In this document: positions 25,042 to 33,597 of the stretch, piece after piece
Layout of the letters: each line of letters opens with the position of its first letter
How positions within the stretch are numbered: position 1 is the first letter of the stretch
Source of the DNA: JAUVXJ01 sp964433755
Lineage (GTDB): Bacteria; Chloroflexota; Anaerolineae; UBA7937; B3-Chlor
NCBI GenBank assembly: GCA_964433755.1
Contig: CAYSSR010000002.1
Coordinates: 658,040-722,039, forward strand
Direction: 5' to 3'
DNA: 64,000 nucleotides
Translations under genes and position numbers: made by a program
Notes under the pieces: model-generated
Told to the model about the DNA's origin: nothing
The model's database searches: none
Seen by the model: only the letters and a program-made list of their open reading frames with translations

Positions 25042-25206
25042 CGATCAACCTCCGTTACGCCAGCAGGGGAACGGCGGCTCCTCTGCCATAAGTTGCCACG
25101 AAGCTCTCGAGCCATCAAGCGTACGTCGCCGGCTGCCAAGCGGGTGGAGCGTAGCTACCACCAAGGATCCGCTCAGGCAAGCGTGCCGACGAGAGACGTG
25201 GCGCAC

Positions 25207-26256
25207 TCACAGCGGCACCAACTCGGGGCCAGAGGAGGTATCCTGCACCTGCCAGCCCAAGGCGCCGATCCGCTCCCGGAGTTCGTCCGACGTGGCCCAG
25301 TCGAGCCGTGCGCGAGCCGCCTCGCGCTCCTCCAGCAGGGACAGGACTTCTGGAGTAGGCTCCCGATCCTGTTCCTCCTGCGACTCGCCCTCAGCAGCCA
25401 GGACCCGTGCCCACACATCTTCGGGAATCCCGCTCCTCGGGTCTGGCACGTGGAGGTCGCCCAGTTCAGACGTATCGAAGCCCGAGCCGGCTTCATACCG
25501 CGCCTCTTCTCCGTCTCTGATCAGAGTCACGCCACCTCGTCCCATCACCTGGCAGTCCTTGGCGTGCAAGTCCATGGTCAGTGCCGTGTGCTCGTCGATC
25601 CCCACGATGGTCATACCAGCAGGCAACATAGCCACAAGCTGCTGGAACCTGGCCCGGCCCATGAGCCCGCACCTCGTGTCCAGTTCTGCGCCTCCCTCGT
25701 TGTTGTCCCAGTGAGAGACGATGGTCAGGGAGAGACCGTAAGGTCCGAAGAGATCCAAGCCCTCCACCCAATGCAGATCTTCCCCCACTTTGTAGATCTC
25801 GTACACGGGGAGTGTGTACGCGCCACTGGCGATGGCGGCAGCGCTAGCCAGGACCATCGCCGCGCCGAGGCGGTGTCGCGCCACCATCATCTGCCAGGCC
25901 AGGCTGTCCCTCAACTGACGGACGGCGTAGCTAGGACTGCCGGGTCCCCAGAAGATGTAGTTAGCGCGGAGGAGAGGTGCCAGCACCTCTGGATTGTCGG
26001 GGCTGTGAGGGGTACCGCGCTTGCGAGCCGGTATCACCGCTACCTGAGGCCGGTAGTTCTGGAGATGCTGCTCCAGAAACTCGGCCATCTTCCGCGCCAC
26101 CAGCGCCGAGTTGGGCTGGAAGCCGGCCGGCGTCTCCAGGATCGCCACCTGGATGGGAGGCTCAAGCTGGCGCATCGCCCAGTCGTGAACCTTTTGTCCG
26201 CTGGGGGCGATCTCCCCTGAACCAAAAAGGACGATCAAACCCGGCTGTTTGGACAA
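25207..26256 (-). CDS. Cyanophycinase-like (S51) protein with CysS/YqeB-type C-terminal domain
   Basis: 349 residues starting at TTG 26256 behind GGGGGGTG. The first ~210 residues have the class-I glutamine-amidotransferase-like fold of S51 peptidases (IVLFGSGEIAPSG, then IFWGPGSPSYAVRQL, GIDEHTAL). The expected nucleophile GxSxG is not exact: the matching segment is LASAAAIASGAY with the serine in doubt. The last ~60 residues (EREAARARLDWATSDELRE, then IGALGWQVQDT) match the C-terminal domain of cysteinyl-tRNA synthetase. Such proteins are often misnamed CysS. A peptidase or amidase function is likely, but the substrate is unknown. Confidence 0.72.
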   Translation of the reverse strand: MSKQPGLIVLFGSGEIAPSGQKVHDWAMRQLEPPIQVAILETPAGFQPNSALVARKMAEFLEQHLQNYRPQVAVIPARKRGTPHSPDNPEVLAPLLRANYIFWGPGSPSYAVRQLRDSLAWQMMVARHRLGAAMVLASAAAIASGAYTLPVYEIYKVGEDLHWVEGLDLFGPYGLSLTIVSHWDNNEGGAELDTRCGLMGRARFQQLVAMLPAGMTIVGIDEHTALTMDLHAKDCQVMGRGGVTLIRDGEEARYEAGSGFDTSELGDLHVPDPRSGIPEDVWARVLAAEGESQEEQDREPTPEVLSLLEEREAARARLDWATSDELRERIGALGWQVQDTSSGPELVPL

Positions 26257-26422
26257 TAGCTACACCCCCCCGCACGCCCTCGATGGCGCCCACGTCGGCA
26301 CAGTACACATCGACTCACGCACGGCGGACCCTCCACCCTCGTCGACGCAAGACGACAGGGGGGCCTTCCTCACCCCACCCTGTGACACTCTGCACTACTG
26401 CGGTAACAGTGAGGCGCATGGG

Positions 26423-26791
26423 CTAGGCGATGGTCTCCAGAACAGCCTCGTACAGCTCTCCCGGCTCCACCAGCCGCACGTGGTCAGCCACGTCGCCCAA
26501 GAGCTTCTTCGCCTTCTTGTGGTCGGATGCCTCGGCTATGAGAAGTACCGGGATGTTCATAGTCACGCAGGCGAAGAGGATGTCTCGTGGAGTGAGGGTC
26601 ATGACGGAGGTCGGCATCACCTTGTGCAGATAGCCGATGACCACGGACACACCATCCGCACTGGTGATGTGGTTGACGTACTTGCCATGATCATCGAAAC
26701 CGTTGCTGACAGGGATAGTGCCGATATCCCCTGCTGCCAACCTGGTGAGTACGAGGGGATCGGTGCCTTCGAGGTAGGCGACGACAGTCAT
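26423..26791 (-). CDS. Hypothetical small protein, DsrE-like in size
   Basis: 122 residues from ATG 26791 with GGAGG upstream. It has alternating beta-alpha segments: MTVVAYLEGTD, then VVIGYLHKVMP and ILFACVTMNIPVLLIAEASDHKKAKKLLG. The pattern suggests a small alpha/beta Rossmann-like subunit. I do not recognise the family and see no catalytic motif. The promoter at 26954-26982 leaves a leader of about 156 bases with an eight-base inverted repeat (CGCTGCGT/ACGCAGCG, about 26823 and 26889). Confidence 0.6.
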   Translation of the reverse strand: MTVVAYLEGTDPLVLTRLAAGDIGTIPVSNGFDDHGKYVNHITSADGVSVVIGYLHKVMPTSVMTLTPRDILFACVTMNIPVLLIAEASDHKKAKKLLGDVADHVRLVEPGELYEAVLETIA

Positions 26792-26953
26792 TTGGTTCCT
26801 CCTTTTGGTGTGCTAACCGGACGCTGCGTGCGCACCTGGGCCAAGACGGGCTGCCTGGGCTCACGGTCTGCGAGGGTCCGAGACACAGACGCAGCGCGCG
26901 GCTGAGATGCGGATGCCGTGGTGACTCCAAGCTGCCCAGGCCGTCTCCTGACG

Positions 26954-26982
26954 ATTATAGCGCCGCCCCGGCCCCAGGTCAA
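26954..26982 (-). promoter_or_regulatory. Promoter of the small hypothetical gene
   Basis: On the minus strand TTGACC (26977-26982) and TATAAT (26954-26959) are 17 bases apart. The start site would be near 26947. Confidence 0.65.
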
Positions 26983-27105
26983 ACCGCAGCACGCCAGCAG
27001 GATCAAGCGCATCAGCGCCACGTGCACATGCCTGCCCGCCGAGCCCGTGGACGCGAGAGGCTCCCCGCAAGGGAGTCAATGAGGGTGTGGAGTAGTGGCC
27101 TCGCG

Positions 27106-27192
27106 TTCGCCGCTGGACCGGCCCTTCGATACGTCCTTCGTTACGCTGCTTCGCAGCTACTCAGGACTACTCAGGGTGCGGCCAGCGGCGAA
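27106..27192. repeat. 87-base element with 11-base terminal inverted repeats
   Basis: Perfect inverted ends TTCGCCGCTGG (27106-27116) and CCAGCGGCGAA (27182-27192) bracket an interior with its own hairpin (GCTGC-TTC-GCAGC). Dispersed hairpin elements of this look recur in Chloroflexota-type genomes; whether this one recurs cannot be told from a single window. Confidence 0.5.
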
Positions 27193-27256
27193 ACCAGCGG
27201 AAACGAGCTCGCCGGCATGCCTCGTGCCTCCCTTGTCCACGCCCTCTCGATGCCAC

Positions 27257-27284
27257 TTGACAACCCTGTGATCTGGAGTATAAT
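27257..27284 (+). promoter_or_regulatory. Promoter of the TetR-ABC operon
   Basis: Perfect TTGACA (27257-27262) and perfect TATAAT (27279-27284) are separated by 16 bases. Transcription starts near 27291, inside the palindrome at 27287-27308. Confidence 0.8.
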
Positions 27285-27286
27285 AC

Positions 27287-27308
27287 GTATGACCGATTTC
27301 GTTCATAC
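27287..27308. promoter_or_regulatory. TetR-type operator candidate
   Basis: A 22-base palindrome with GTATGA and TCATAC arms; 9 of 11 half-site positions are complementary. It starts two bases after the -10 and covers the transcription start, 22 bases before the TetR gene start. The position fits autorepression. Confidence 0.65.
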
Positions 27309-27329
27309 AGTCACACTCAGGAGTTGCGT

Positions 27330-27935
27330 ATGCCAAGGGCGTTCTCTCCGGAGGAAAGAGAGACCATTCGCCGGCAATTGCGGGAGAAGGGCGAAGAGCT
27401 TTTCCAGGCCTATGGCCTCAAGAAGACCACCGTGGCCGACATCACGCAGGCGGTGGGCATCTCCAAAGGCTCGTTCTATCTGTTCTATGGATCCAAAGAG
27501 GAGCTACTTCTCGAAATCCTGGAGCAGATCGAGTCCGAGGCGCGCGCACACATTCTGGATTACACCGTCCGCCCCCAAGAGAATGCCCGCCAAAGCGTAA
27601 GCGCCATTCTCAAGGGTTTCCTGCTGACGTGGGACACCTATCCCCTGCTCAGGAGGTTGGACAAGTCCGATTTCGACTATCTGGCCCGCAAACTGCCGGT
27701 TGAACGCGTTCAGGCACACATCGACAAGGACCAGCAGTTCATCGACAACTTCACCGACAAGTTCGAGCAAGACGGCATCGCGCTCCGGGTCCCGCCGCGC
27801 GTGGTAGCCAACCTGATCAAGGCCCTGTTCTTCATCGGGATTCGTCGTTACGACCTCGGCGAGGACGCCTACGTGGAGTGTATGGAAATCCTCATAGACC
27901 TGGTAGCTGGTTACATCACGGAAGGTGCAGAGTGA
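27330..27935 (+). CDS. TetR/AcrR family transcriptional regulator
   Basis: 201 residues from ATG 27330 with AGGAG at the right spacing. The N-terminal helix-turn-helix is clear: GEELFQAYGLKKTTVADIT, then AVGISKGSFYLFYGSKEELL. The C-terminal ~130 residues are the ligand-binding helices (QSVSAILKGFLLTW onwards). The promoter overlaps an imperfect 22-base palindrome, so it probably represses its own operon. The stop overlaps the GTG start of the ABC ATPase gene by four bases, so the regulated product is the exporter encoded next. Confidence 0.9.
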   Translation: MPRAFSPEERETIRRQLREKGEELFQAYGLKKTTVADITQAVGISKGSFYLFYGSKEELLLEILEQIESEARAHILDYTVRPQENARQSVSAILKGFLLTWDTYPLLRRLDKSDFDYLARKLPVERVQAHIDKDQQFIDNFTDKFEQDGIALRVPPRVVANLIKALFFIGIRRYDLGEDAYVECMEILIDLVAGYITEGAE

Positions 27936-28843
27936 ACCTGGCCATAGAAACGAACGGACTATCAAAATCCTATGGTGAAGTGCGTGCGGTGGATTCGGTG
28001 AGCCTGCGCGTGAAGGAAGGCGAGGTCTACGGTTTCCTCGGCCTCAACGGCGCAGGCAAGACGACCACGATCCGTGCTCTGTTGGGCATGATCCGCCCGA
28101 GCGCGGGGTCGGTCAGGGTGCTGGACCAGACTGTCGGCCCGAACGGACGTGGGCCGTGGAGCCAGGTCGGGCACCTGGCGGAGTCGCCCGCCGCTTATCC
28201 TGAATTGACCGTGCGAGAGAATCTGGAGATCGCCCGCCGCCTCCACTATGTCGCGGACGGGAAGGCCACGTCGCGGGCCATCGAACGGCTTGGCCTCGCG
28301 CCCTACGCGGACCGCAAAGCAGGCACGCTCTCCACAGGCAATCTACAGCGCCTCGGACTGGCGCGCGCCTTGCTGCACGAGCCTCGGCTCGTGATTCTCG
28401 ACGAACCGGCCAAGGGGCTCGATCCCGCAGCCGTGGTGGAGATCCGCGAGTTGCTGGCTAGCCTTGCCAGCCAGCAAGGCGTAACCGTATTCATGTCCAG
28501 CCACATCCTCACGGAGGTGGACCGCCTCGCCACTCGTTTCGGCATCATACACCAGGGTCACCTGATCGAAGAGCTCGATACGAAGGCACTGGAGGAGTTG
28601 CGGTCGCCCAGATTGGAGATCAAAGCGCGCGATCTTCAAGCCGCGCAGACCGCACTGGAAGGAGGCGGCTTCGTTGTCAACAAGAAGGACAGCACCATTG
28701 TCCTGACCGAAGCCCGCGCCATCGATGCGCCCGAGAACATCGCAGCGCTCCTGGTCAACGCGGGCGCCCCTCCCACCAGGTTGGCGGTGGAACAACAGAG
28801 CCTCGAAGATCACTTCCTGGCTTTGACAGGAGAGAGACGATGA
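27932..28843 (+). CDS. ABC transporter ATP-binding protein
   Basis: 303 residues from GTG 27932, overlapping the TetR stop (GTGA). It has Walker A (GLNGAGKTTT), the Q-loop region, signature LSTGNLQR and Walker B LVILDEPAKGLDP, followed by the D-loop and the His switch (SSHIL). The C-terminal ~90 residues resemble the extra domain of the BcrA/DrrA-type exporter ATPases. With the membrane subunit it forms a drug or lantibiotic-type exporter. Expression is probably released when a ligand binds the TetR protein. Confidence 0.92.
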   Translation: MNLAIETNGLSKSYGEVRAVDSVSLRVKEGEVYGFLGLNGAGKTTTIRALLGMIRPSAGSVRVLDQTVGPNGRGPWSQVGHLAESPAAYPELTVRENLEIARRLHYVADGKATSRAIERLGLAPYADRKAGTLSTGNLQRLGLARALLHEPRLVILDEPAKGLDPAAVVEIRELLASLASQQGVTVFMSSHILTEVDRLATRFGIIHQGHLIEELDTKALEELRSPRLEIKARDLQAAQTALEGGGFVVNKKDSTIVLTEARAIDAPENIAALLVNAGAPPTRLAVEQQSLEDHFLALTGERR

Positions 28844-29631
28844 AGACGTTCCATGCTGCTCTTTGGGCCGAGACCCTCAAGGCACGCCGCTCGAAAGTGC
28901 CCCTCCTCAGCGCTGCCGCTTTCTCGCTCCTGCCCATAGTAGGGGGTCTGTTCATGGTGATCTTGAAGGACCCCGAGAGAGCACGGGCCATGGGTTTGAT
29001 CAGCATGAAAGCACAGCTTCTAACCGCGGGGGTGGCTGATTGGCCCACGTTCTTCGATGTACTGTTGCAGGGGACCGGCATCGTCGGAGCATTGCTGCTT
29101 GCGTTCGTGACGGCGTGGGTCTTCGGACGCGAGTTCTCCGATCACACAGCGAAAGAACTGCTGGCCCTTCCCACCCCGCGCTGGAGCATCATAGGCGCGA
29201 AGTTCGCCCTCACCGCGCTGTGGACACTGGGGCTGGCCCTTCTCGTCGTGGTAGTGGGGCTTGGCGTGGGCGCGGCGGTCAGCATTCCAGGGTGGTCCGG
29301 CGGGTTAGCGTGGGAATCGTGCTTGACCCTGGTGATCACCACCCTCCTGAGTCTTGCACTTGCGCCCTTCGTCGCTTTGTTTGCCAGCGCCGGGCGTGGC
29401 TATCTGCCCGGGCTCGGCTGGGCCATTCTGACGCTCGCCCTTTCGCAGATCGCCGCTGTGATGGGATGGGGCGATTGGTTCCCGTGGTCGGTGCCCCCGC
29501 TGTTCAGCGGGATGGCAGGGCCACGCGCCGAGTTGCTGGGGCCGCACAGCTACGTGGTAGTGGCTTTGACCTTCGTGGCGGGAGTGCTCTGCACCGTCCT
29601 TTGGTGGCGAAGCGCGGATCAGGCGCGCTGA
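28840..29631 (+). CDS. ABC-2 type transporter permease
   Basis: 263 residues with an ATGA overlap with the ATPase gene. Six hydrophobic segments can be seen (AFSLLPIVGGLFMV near the start, GIVGALLLAFVTAWVFG, FALTALWTLGLALLVVVVGLG, and three more), after a cytoplasmic N-terminus. FGREFSDHTAKELL after the second helix is typical of ABC-2 permeases. It is the membrane subunit of the TetR-controlled exporter. Confidence 0.87.
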   Translation: MKTFHAALWAETLKARRSKVPLLSAAAFSLLPIVGGLFMVILKDPERARAMGLISMKAQLLTAGVADWPTFFDVLLQGTGIVGALLLAFVTAWVFGREFSDHTAKELLALPTPRWSIIGAKFALTALWTLGLALLVVVVGLGVGAAVSIPGWSGGLAWESCLTLVITTLLSLALAPFVALFASAGRGYLPGLGWAILTLALSQIAAVMGWGDWFPWSVPPLFSGMAGPRAELLGPHSYVVVALTFVAGVLCTVLWWRSADQAR

Positions 29632-29770
29632 CCACAGCGAATATGCTAGCTCGTATCCTCAGTGAGGTCTCGCGCCGTTGGACTCAACGCATCACCGCCC
29701 AGGCCGAATCCGAAACTAGGTCCGCTTCTGGCGCAGGGCGAACTCGCAGCTTGCCCCACCGACCAAGGTG

Positions 29771-29805
29771 CTCGTAGGGGCGGGTCTGAGACCCGCCCCT
29801 ACGAG
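29771..29805. repeat. Dispersed 35-base palindrome
   Basis: 17-base arms (29771-29787, CTCGTAGGGGCGGGTCT, and its complement at 29789-29805) surround one unpaired base. Two genes end towards it (the permease on plus, the hydrolase on minus), so it could work as a two-way terminator, but no T tract follows. I recall similar GTAGGGGCGGGTCT hairpins scattered in Chloroflexota and other genomes. Confidence 0.7.
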
Positions 29806-29916
29806 GGCTCTTCATCGGTCGAGGGCCTGGCGCAACGATGCGGGCTCCTGACATGCCCCGCGACGGTTCCACGGGGCGCGAGCCAGGTACCGCTCTGAGG
29901 ACGTCCACGAGATGTC

Positions 29917-30909
29917 CTACCGTGGTGCGCCCATATCCCCATCCGCAGAGTGTGCCAGGAACTCGGTGACTGCCTCGAGGAACGAAGCGGCGCACTCCTC
30001 GTGCGGAACGTGGCCACAGCCGCCGAGCACAACCAACTCCGCCTGAGGCAGCTCAGAGGCGAGACGCTCGCTGCTGCGCGTAGGCACGATCCGGTCGTCC
30101 TCTCCCGTGATCACCAGCACGGGCACCGTAACCTCGTGAAGTCGCTCTTCCAGCCGCAGGGGATGTCGCGCCAGCACCAACTCCCACAGCGCCCGATCCC
30201 AGTTCGCAGCCTGGAGTGGCTTCTTGTAGTCCGAGATGAGCTCCAGAGTGATCTTGTCCGGATCACTCCACGCCTCTCGAATGATGGCTTCGCCCCACAG
30301 CGTTAGCGCGCGCACCAGCAACGGCCCAATTTCGCGAGCGGGAGAGGTGCGGAGGAAAGGCTGCATCCACTCCGGTGTTGGGGTGTAGTCATAGATTGCG
30401 GCACCCTCCAGTACAAGAGCCTCTACCCGCTCCGGGTGGCGCAGAGCGGTGAGCAAAGCAATGGTCCCCCCTGCCGAGTGGCCCACCAGCACCGCCTTCT
30501 CCACGCCCAGTTCGTCCATCAGGCGCACCGTGAGGTCAGCCTGGGCCTCCGGGCTATAGGGGTTCTCGTCTTCCCACTCGCCGGGCATGGGGCGCTCGGT
30601 GAGGCCAAACGCGGGCCGGTCGAAGGCGATCACCGTACCCACCTCCCCCAGCGGCTCCATCACCTTGCGCCAGGAGAAGACGCTGGCCGCGAAGCCATGC
30701 AGCAACACCACCGTAGGCTCGCCCTGGCCCTCGACCTTGTAGTGCACCTGCAAGCCGTCCACGTCCAGGAAGAGGCTATCCGGCTCTGCGAGGTCCTCGA
30801 CCGGCAGGGTGTCCCGCGGCTGGGCGACTGGCAACAAGAGGGGACCTAGCAGCAGACAGCACGCCAGAGGAACCAGCAGGATCAACGCCCCACGCACTCG
30901 CCTGCTCAT
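29917..30909 (-). CDS. Membrane-anchored alpha/beta hydrolase
   Basis: 330 residues. A basic N-terminus with a hydrophobic segment (ALILLVPLACCLLLGPLLL, ~8-26) anchors or exports it. The hydrolase core has an oxyanion HGFAA, FDRPAFGLTERP, the nucleophile elbow GHSAGG (Ser144 or so), an acid in VITGEDDRIVP and the final His in GGCGHVPHEE. The substrate is not predictable. It may be a lipoprotein-like or signal-anchored enzyme. It runs in the same direction as the PD-(D/E)XK-like gene upstream. Confidence 0.87.
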   Translation of the reverse strand: MSRRVRGALILLVPLACCLLLGPLLLPVAQPRDTLPVEDLAEPDSLFLDVDGLQVHYKVEGQGEPTVVLLHGFAASVFSWRKVMEPLGEVGTVIAFDRPAFGLTERPMPGEWEDENPYSPEAQADLTVRLMDELGVEKAVLVGHSAGGTIALLTALRHPERVEALVLEGAAIYDYTPTPEWMQPFLRTSPAREIGPLLVRALTLWGEAIIREAWSDPDKITLELISDYKKPLQAANWDRALWELVLARHPLRLEERLHEVTVPVLVITGEDDRIVPTRSSERLASELPQAELVVLGGCGHVPHEECAASFLEAVTEFLAHSADGDMGAPR

Positions 30910-30957
30910 CGCTCTCAGGAGACCATGGAACCTTTCGCTAGAGAGTGGGGGCAGAGG

Positions 30958-31716
30958 TCAGTTGTACTGGAGACACCGGTCGTAGAATACGCCTATTGCT
31001 TCCCCCGCCTGGGCGTCGTGCTCGCTGATCGTCGCCACGACGTCTTCCCAGGCCAACACGTCGAGCCTCATGCTCTTCAGAACAGGTTCGAACCACTCAG
31101 ACAACCATTCTGCCTTGTCGTCCCTGTGCGCCTCGACCCACTCCCTGACTCGCTGCTCGACCTTGGGGCCTATGGATTCATTGTTCACCAGCTTCTGGAA
31201 CGAGCCTTCGCTGACCTTCTGCAGAGGAGCCAACACGCAGAAGCCCAACTTCGACATCTCCGAGGCCGCCCACTCCGCGCGCGTCAGCACTTCGGCCATG
31301 CAGGCCACAGTCCGAGCCGCCTGGTCGAAGTAGTCGGCGTGTGTGACCCCCGATGACAGATCACTGAACATCTTGGCTTCCACGATCACCAACTGCTTGG
31401 CATCCTGGCGAAGCTTCAGGTCACCTTTTCCTGCATCTCCGACGTCGAAATGGCCGATAGCACCATCGGCATGAGTCCAGCCCTCCGCCAGAGGATCACG
31501 ACTGCGGGTCGCAAGGAACGCAGACGGCAAGAGCCCCTCGGAAAACCAGCGGGCCCCGTCGAGGAACTCCAATTCATGATCCGACACGCCGTGCGTCGAG
31601 AACCACTCCAGCACCAAGCGAAGCAGCCAGCCCTCCTCGTACAGGATCGTTGGTGGGAGTTTCGGCTCCTCGCTGCTGCAAGACTCTAGTATCCTCACTA
31701 TCCTCTCCAGTGCCAT
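30958..31716 (-). CDS. Protein with PD-(D/E)XK-like core, function unknown
   Basis: 252 residues from ATG 31716 behind GGAGG. The sequence GDAGKGDLKL with Asp99, then LVIVEAKMF with Glu113-Ala-Lys115, has the D...ExK spacing of PD-(D/E)XK enzymes, and Glu27/Glu28 near the start could be the fourth acidic residue. The remainder is Trp/Glu-rich helices ending VFYDRCLQ. No partner methylase or ATPase is nearby. It could be a nuclease or an inactive relative; the assignment rests on the core motif. Confidence 0.6.
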   Translation of the reverse strand: MALERIVRILESCSSEEPKLPPTILYEEGWLLRLVLEWFSTHGVSDHELEFLDGARWFSEGLLPSAFLATRSRDPLAEGWTHADGAIGHFDVGDAGKGDLKLRQDAKQLVIVEAKMFSDLSSGVTHADYFDQAARTVACMAEVLTRAEWAASEMSKLGFCVLAPLQKVSEGSFQKLVNNESIGPKVEQRVREWVEAHRDDKAEWLSEWFEPVLKSMRLDVLAWEDVVATISEHDAQAGEAIGVFYDRCLQYN

Positions 31717-31785
31717 AGGACTCCTCCCTTCCGTTCCTCTCCCTCCGCTGTAGTGGCATCTCCTCCCGGCTCGCGCTTCGCTGGC

Positions 31786-33504
31786 TTACCGCTGATACCA
31801 GTTGGTGATGGGCAGCCGTCGATCCTTGCCAAACGCTCGCGGGGTGATCTTGATCCCCGGGGGAGCCTGCCGCCGCTTGTATTCCGCCCGGTCCACCATC
31901 CGTATCACACGCCGCACTGTCTCCTCGTCGAAGCCCAGGGCCACGATCTCGTCCACGCCACGGTCCTCTTCCACATAGGCGTGGAGAATGGGGTCCAGCA
32001 CGGCATAAGGCCCTAGACTGTCCTCATCCCGCTGGTCCGGTCTCAGCTCTGCCGAGGGCGGTTTCTCCAGCACCCGCCTGGGAATGACCTCACCTAGCCC
32101 GTTGCGATAGCGCGCCAGGTCGTAGACCAAGCCCTTGGGCACGTCCTTGATCACGGCGAACCCGCCGGCCATGTCGCCGTAGAGAGTGCAGTATCCCGTC
32201 GCCAGCTCGCTCTTGTTGCCTGTGGTCAAGACCAGCCAGCCAAACTTGTTGGAGAGGGCCATGAGCACGTTGCCCCGGATGCGCGCCTGGATGTTCTCCT
32301 CCGTCACGTCCGGCTCCACGCCAGCAAACTCCTGTTCCAGCATGTCCAGGTAGGCCTGGAACGCCCCGTCGATGGGCACCGTCTTCAAGGCCATGCCCAG
32401 GTTGGCCGTCAGTTTCTGGGCATCCTCAAGGCTCTCCTCCGAGGAGTAGCGAGACGGCATAGCCACACCGGTGACGTTCTCTGCACCCAGAGCATCGACC
32501 GCGATGACCGCGGTCAGGGTGGAGTCTATGCCTCCAGAGAGACCGATCACCACCTGCTGGAACCCGTTCTTGCGCACGTAGTCCCTGGTGCCCAGCACCA
32601 GAGCCTGGTAGACCTCCGCCTCGTCGTGCAACCTGGGTTCGATCCGGTGTTCGAGAGATGGTTTCGGACCTCCCTTCGCAGCGCCCTCCAGATCGACGCA
32701 CTCCACCAAGTGTAGATCACTCAGCCGCTCCTTGCGCCTCCTCGGGTCGTGCAGACGCTGCCGGAAGATCCTCTGGGGACTCAGGTCGGCCACCAGCAGG
32801 TCCTCCTCAAACTGGACGGCGCGAGCCACCAATTGTCCGCGCTCGTCGAAGACCGCGCTCCCCCCATCGAAGATCAGCTCGTCCTGCCCGCCCACCATGT
32901 TGCAGAAAGCCACTGCCGCCACACTGTCGGCAGCTCGCGTCGAGAGCATCCGATCGCGACTCTGAACCTTGCCGTGGTGGAAGGGCGACGAACTGACGTT
33001 GATCACCACCTGCGCCCCAAACAGCGCCTGTTCCTCCGTCGGTCCGGCGGGATACCAGATATCCTCGCAGATGTTGACCCCCACCATCACGCCGTTGGAG
33101 CGGAAGACCAGGAGACGATCCCCGGCGCGGAAGTACCGCTCCTCGTCGAAGACACCGTAGTTGGGCAGGAACACTTTGTGGGCCACGGCGGCCACCCGGC
33201 CCTCGTGGAGTACCCCCGCCGCGTTGTAGATATCCTGGTCCCGGTCCACGAACCCCACGATAGCCACGATGCCGCGCGTGGCCTGGGCGATCTCCTCCAG
33301 ACAGGCCAGGTTGGCGGCGATGAAGTCCGCCTTGAGCACCAGATCCTCGGGCGGATAGCCCGTGATGGCTAACTCTGGGAAGGCCACCACGTCCACGCCC
33401 AGCTCCTTGGCCTGACCGATTCCTTCGATTATCCTCCTGGTGTTGCCCTCCAGGTCGCCCACGACTGCGTTGATCTGCGCCAGACCGATACGCAACAGTT
33501 CCAT
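31786..33504 (-). CDS. nadE: Glutamine-dependent NAD(+) synthetase
   Basis: 572 residues from ATG 33504, seven bases after GGAGG; an ATG two codons upstream is too close to it. The N-terminal CN-hydrolase domain (~1-265) has Glu (FPELAITGYPP), Lys (AHKVFLPNYGVFDE) and Cys (NICEDIWYP) for glutaminase action. The C-terminal NAD synthetase domain (~275-572) has the pyrophosphate loop GLSGGIDST and TTGNKSELATGY. It makes NAD from deamido-NAD using ammonia from glutamine, in the cytoplasm. It is complete. Confidence 0.94.
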   Translation of the reverse strand: MELLRIGLAQINAVVGDLEGNTRRIIEGIGQAKELGVDVVAFPELAITGYPPEDLVLKADFIAANLACLEEIAQATRGIVAIVGFVDRDQDIYNAAGVLHEGRVAAVAHKVFLPNYGVFDEERYFRAGDRLLVFRSNGVMVGVNICEDIWYPAGPTEEQALFGAQVVINVSSSPFHHGKVQSRDRMLSTRAADSVAAVAFCNMVGGQDELIFDGGSAVFDERGQLVARAVQFEEDLLVADLSPQRIFRQRLHDPRRRKERLSDLHLVECVDLEGAAKGGPKPSLEHRIEPRLHDEAEVYQALVLGTRDYVRKNGFQQVVIGLSGGIDSTLTAVIAVDALGAENVTGVAMPSRYSSEESLEDAQKLTANLGMALKTVPIDGAFQAYLDMLEQEFAGVEPDVTEENIQARIRGNVLMALSNKFGWLVLTTGNKSELATGYCTLYGDMAGGFAVIKDVPKGLVYDLARYRNGLGEVIPRRVLEKPPSAELRPDQRDEDSLGPYAVLDPILHAYVEEDRGVDEIVALGFDEETVRRVIRMVDRAEYKRRQAPPGIKITPRAFGKDRRLPITNWYQR

Positions 33505-33597
33505 ATTCATTCCTCCGTCAACGAAGGATCTATGTCCTCAAACGGGGTCGGGTCGCCGCCCCCCCCGTACTCCTCACGGGACGGGAAGACTCGTCGA

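Larger units (their letters stand above)
26792..27329. other. Divergent regulatory region (538 bases)
   Basis: No gene. It holds the promoter of the small hypothetical gene (minus strand, 26954-26982), an 87-base inverted-repeat element (27106-27192), and the promoter and operator of the TetR gene (27257-27308). Between 26983 and 27105 I see nothing specific. Confidence 0.55.
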
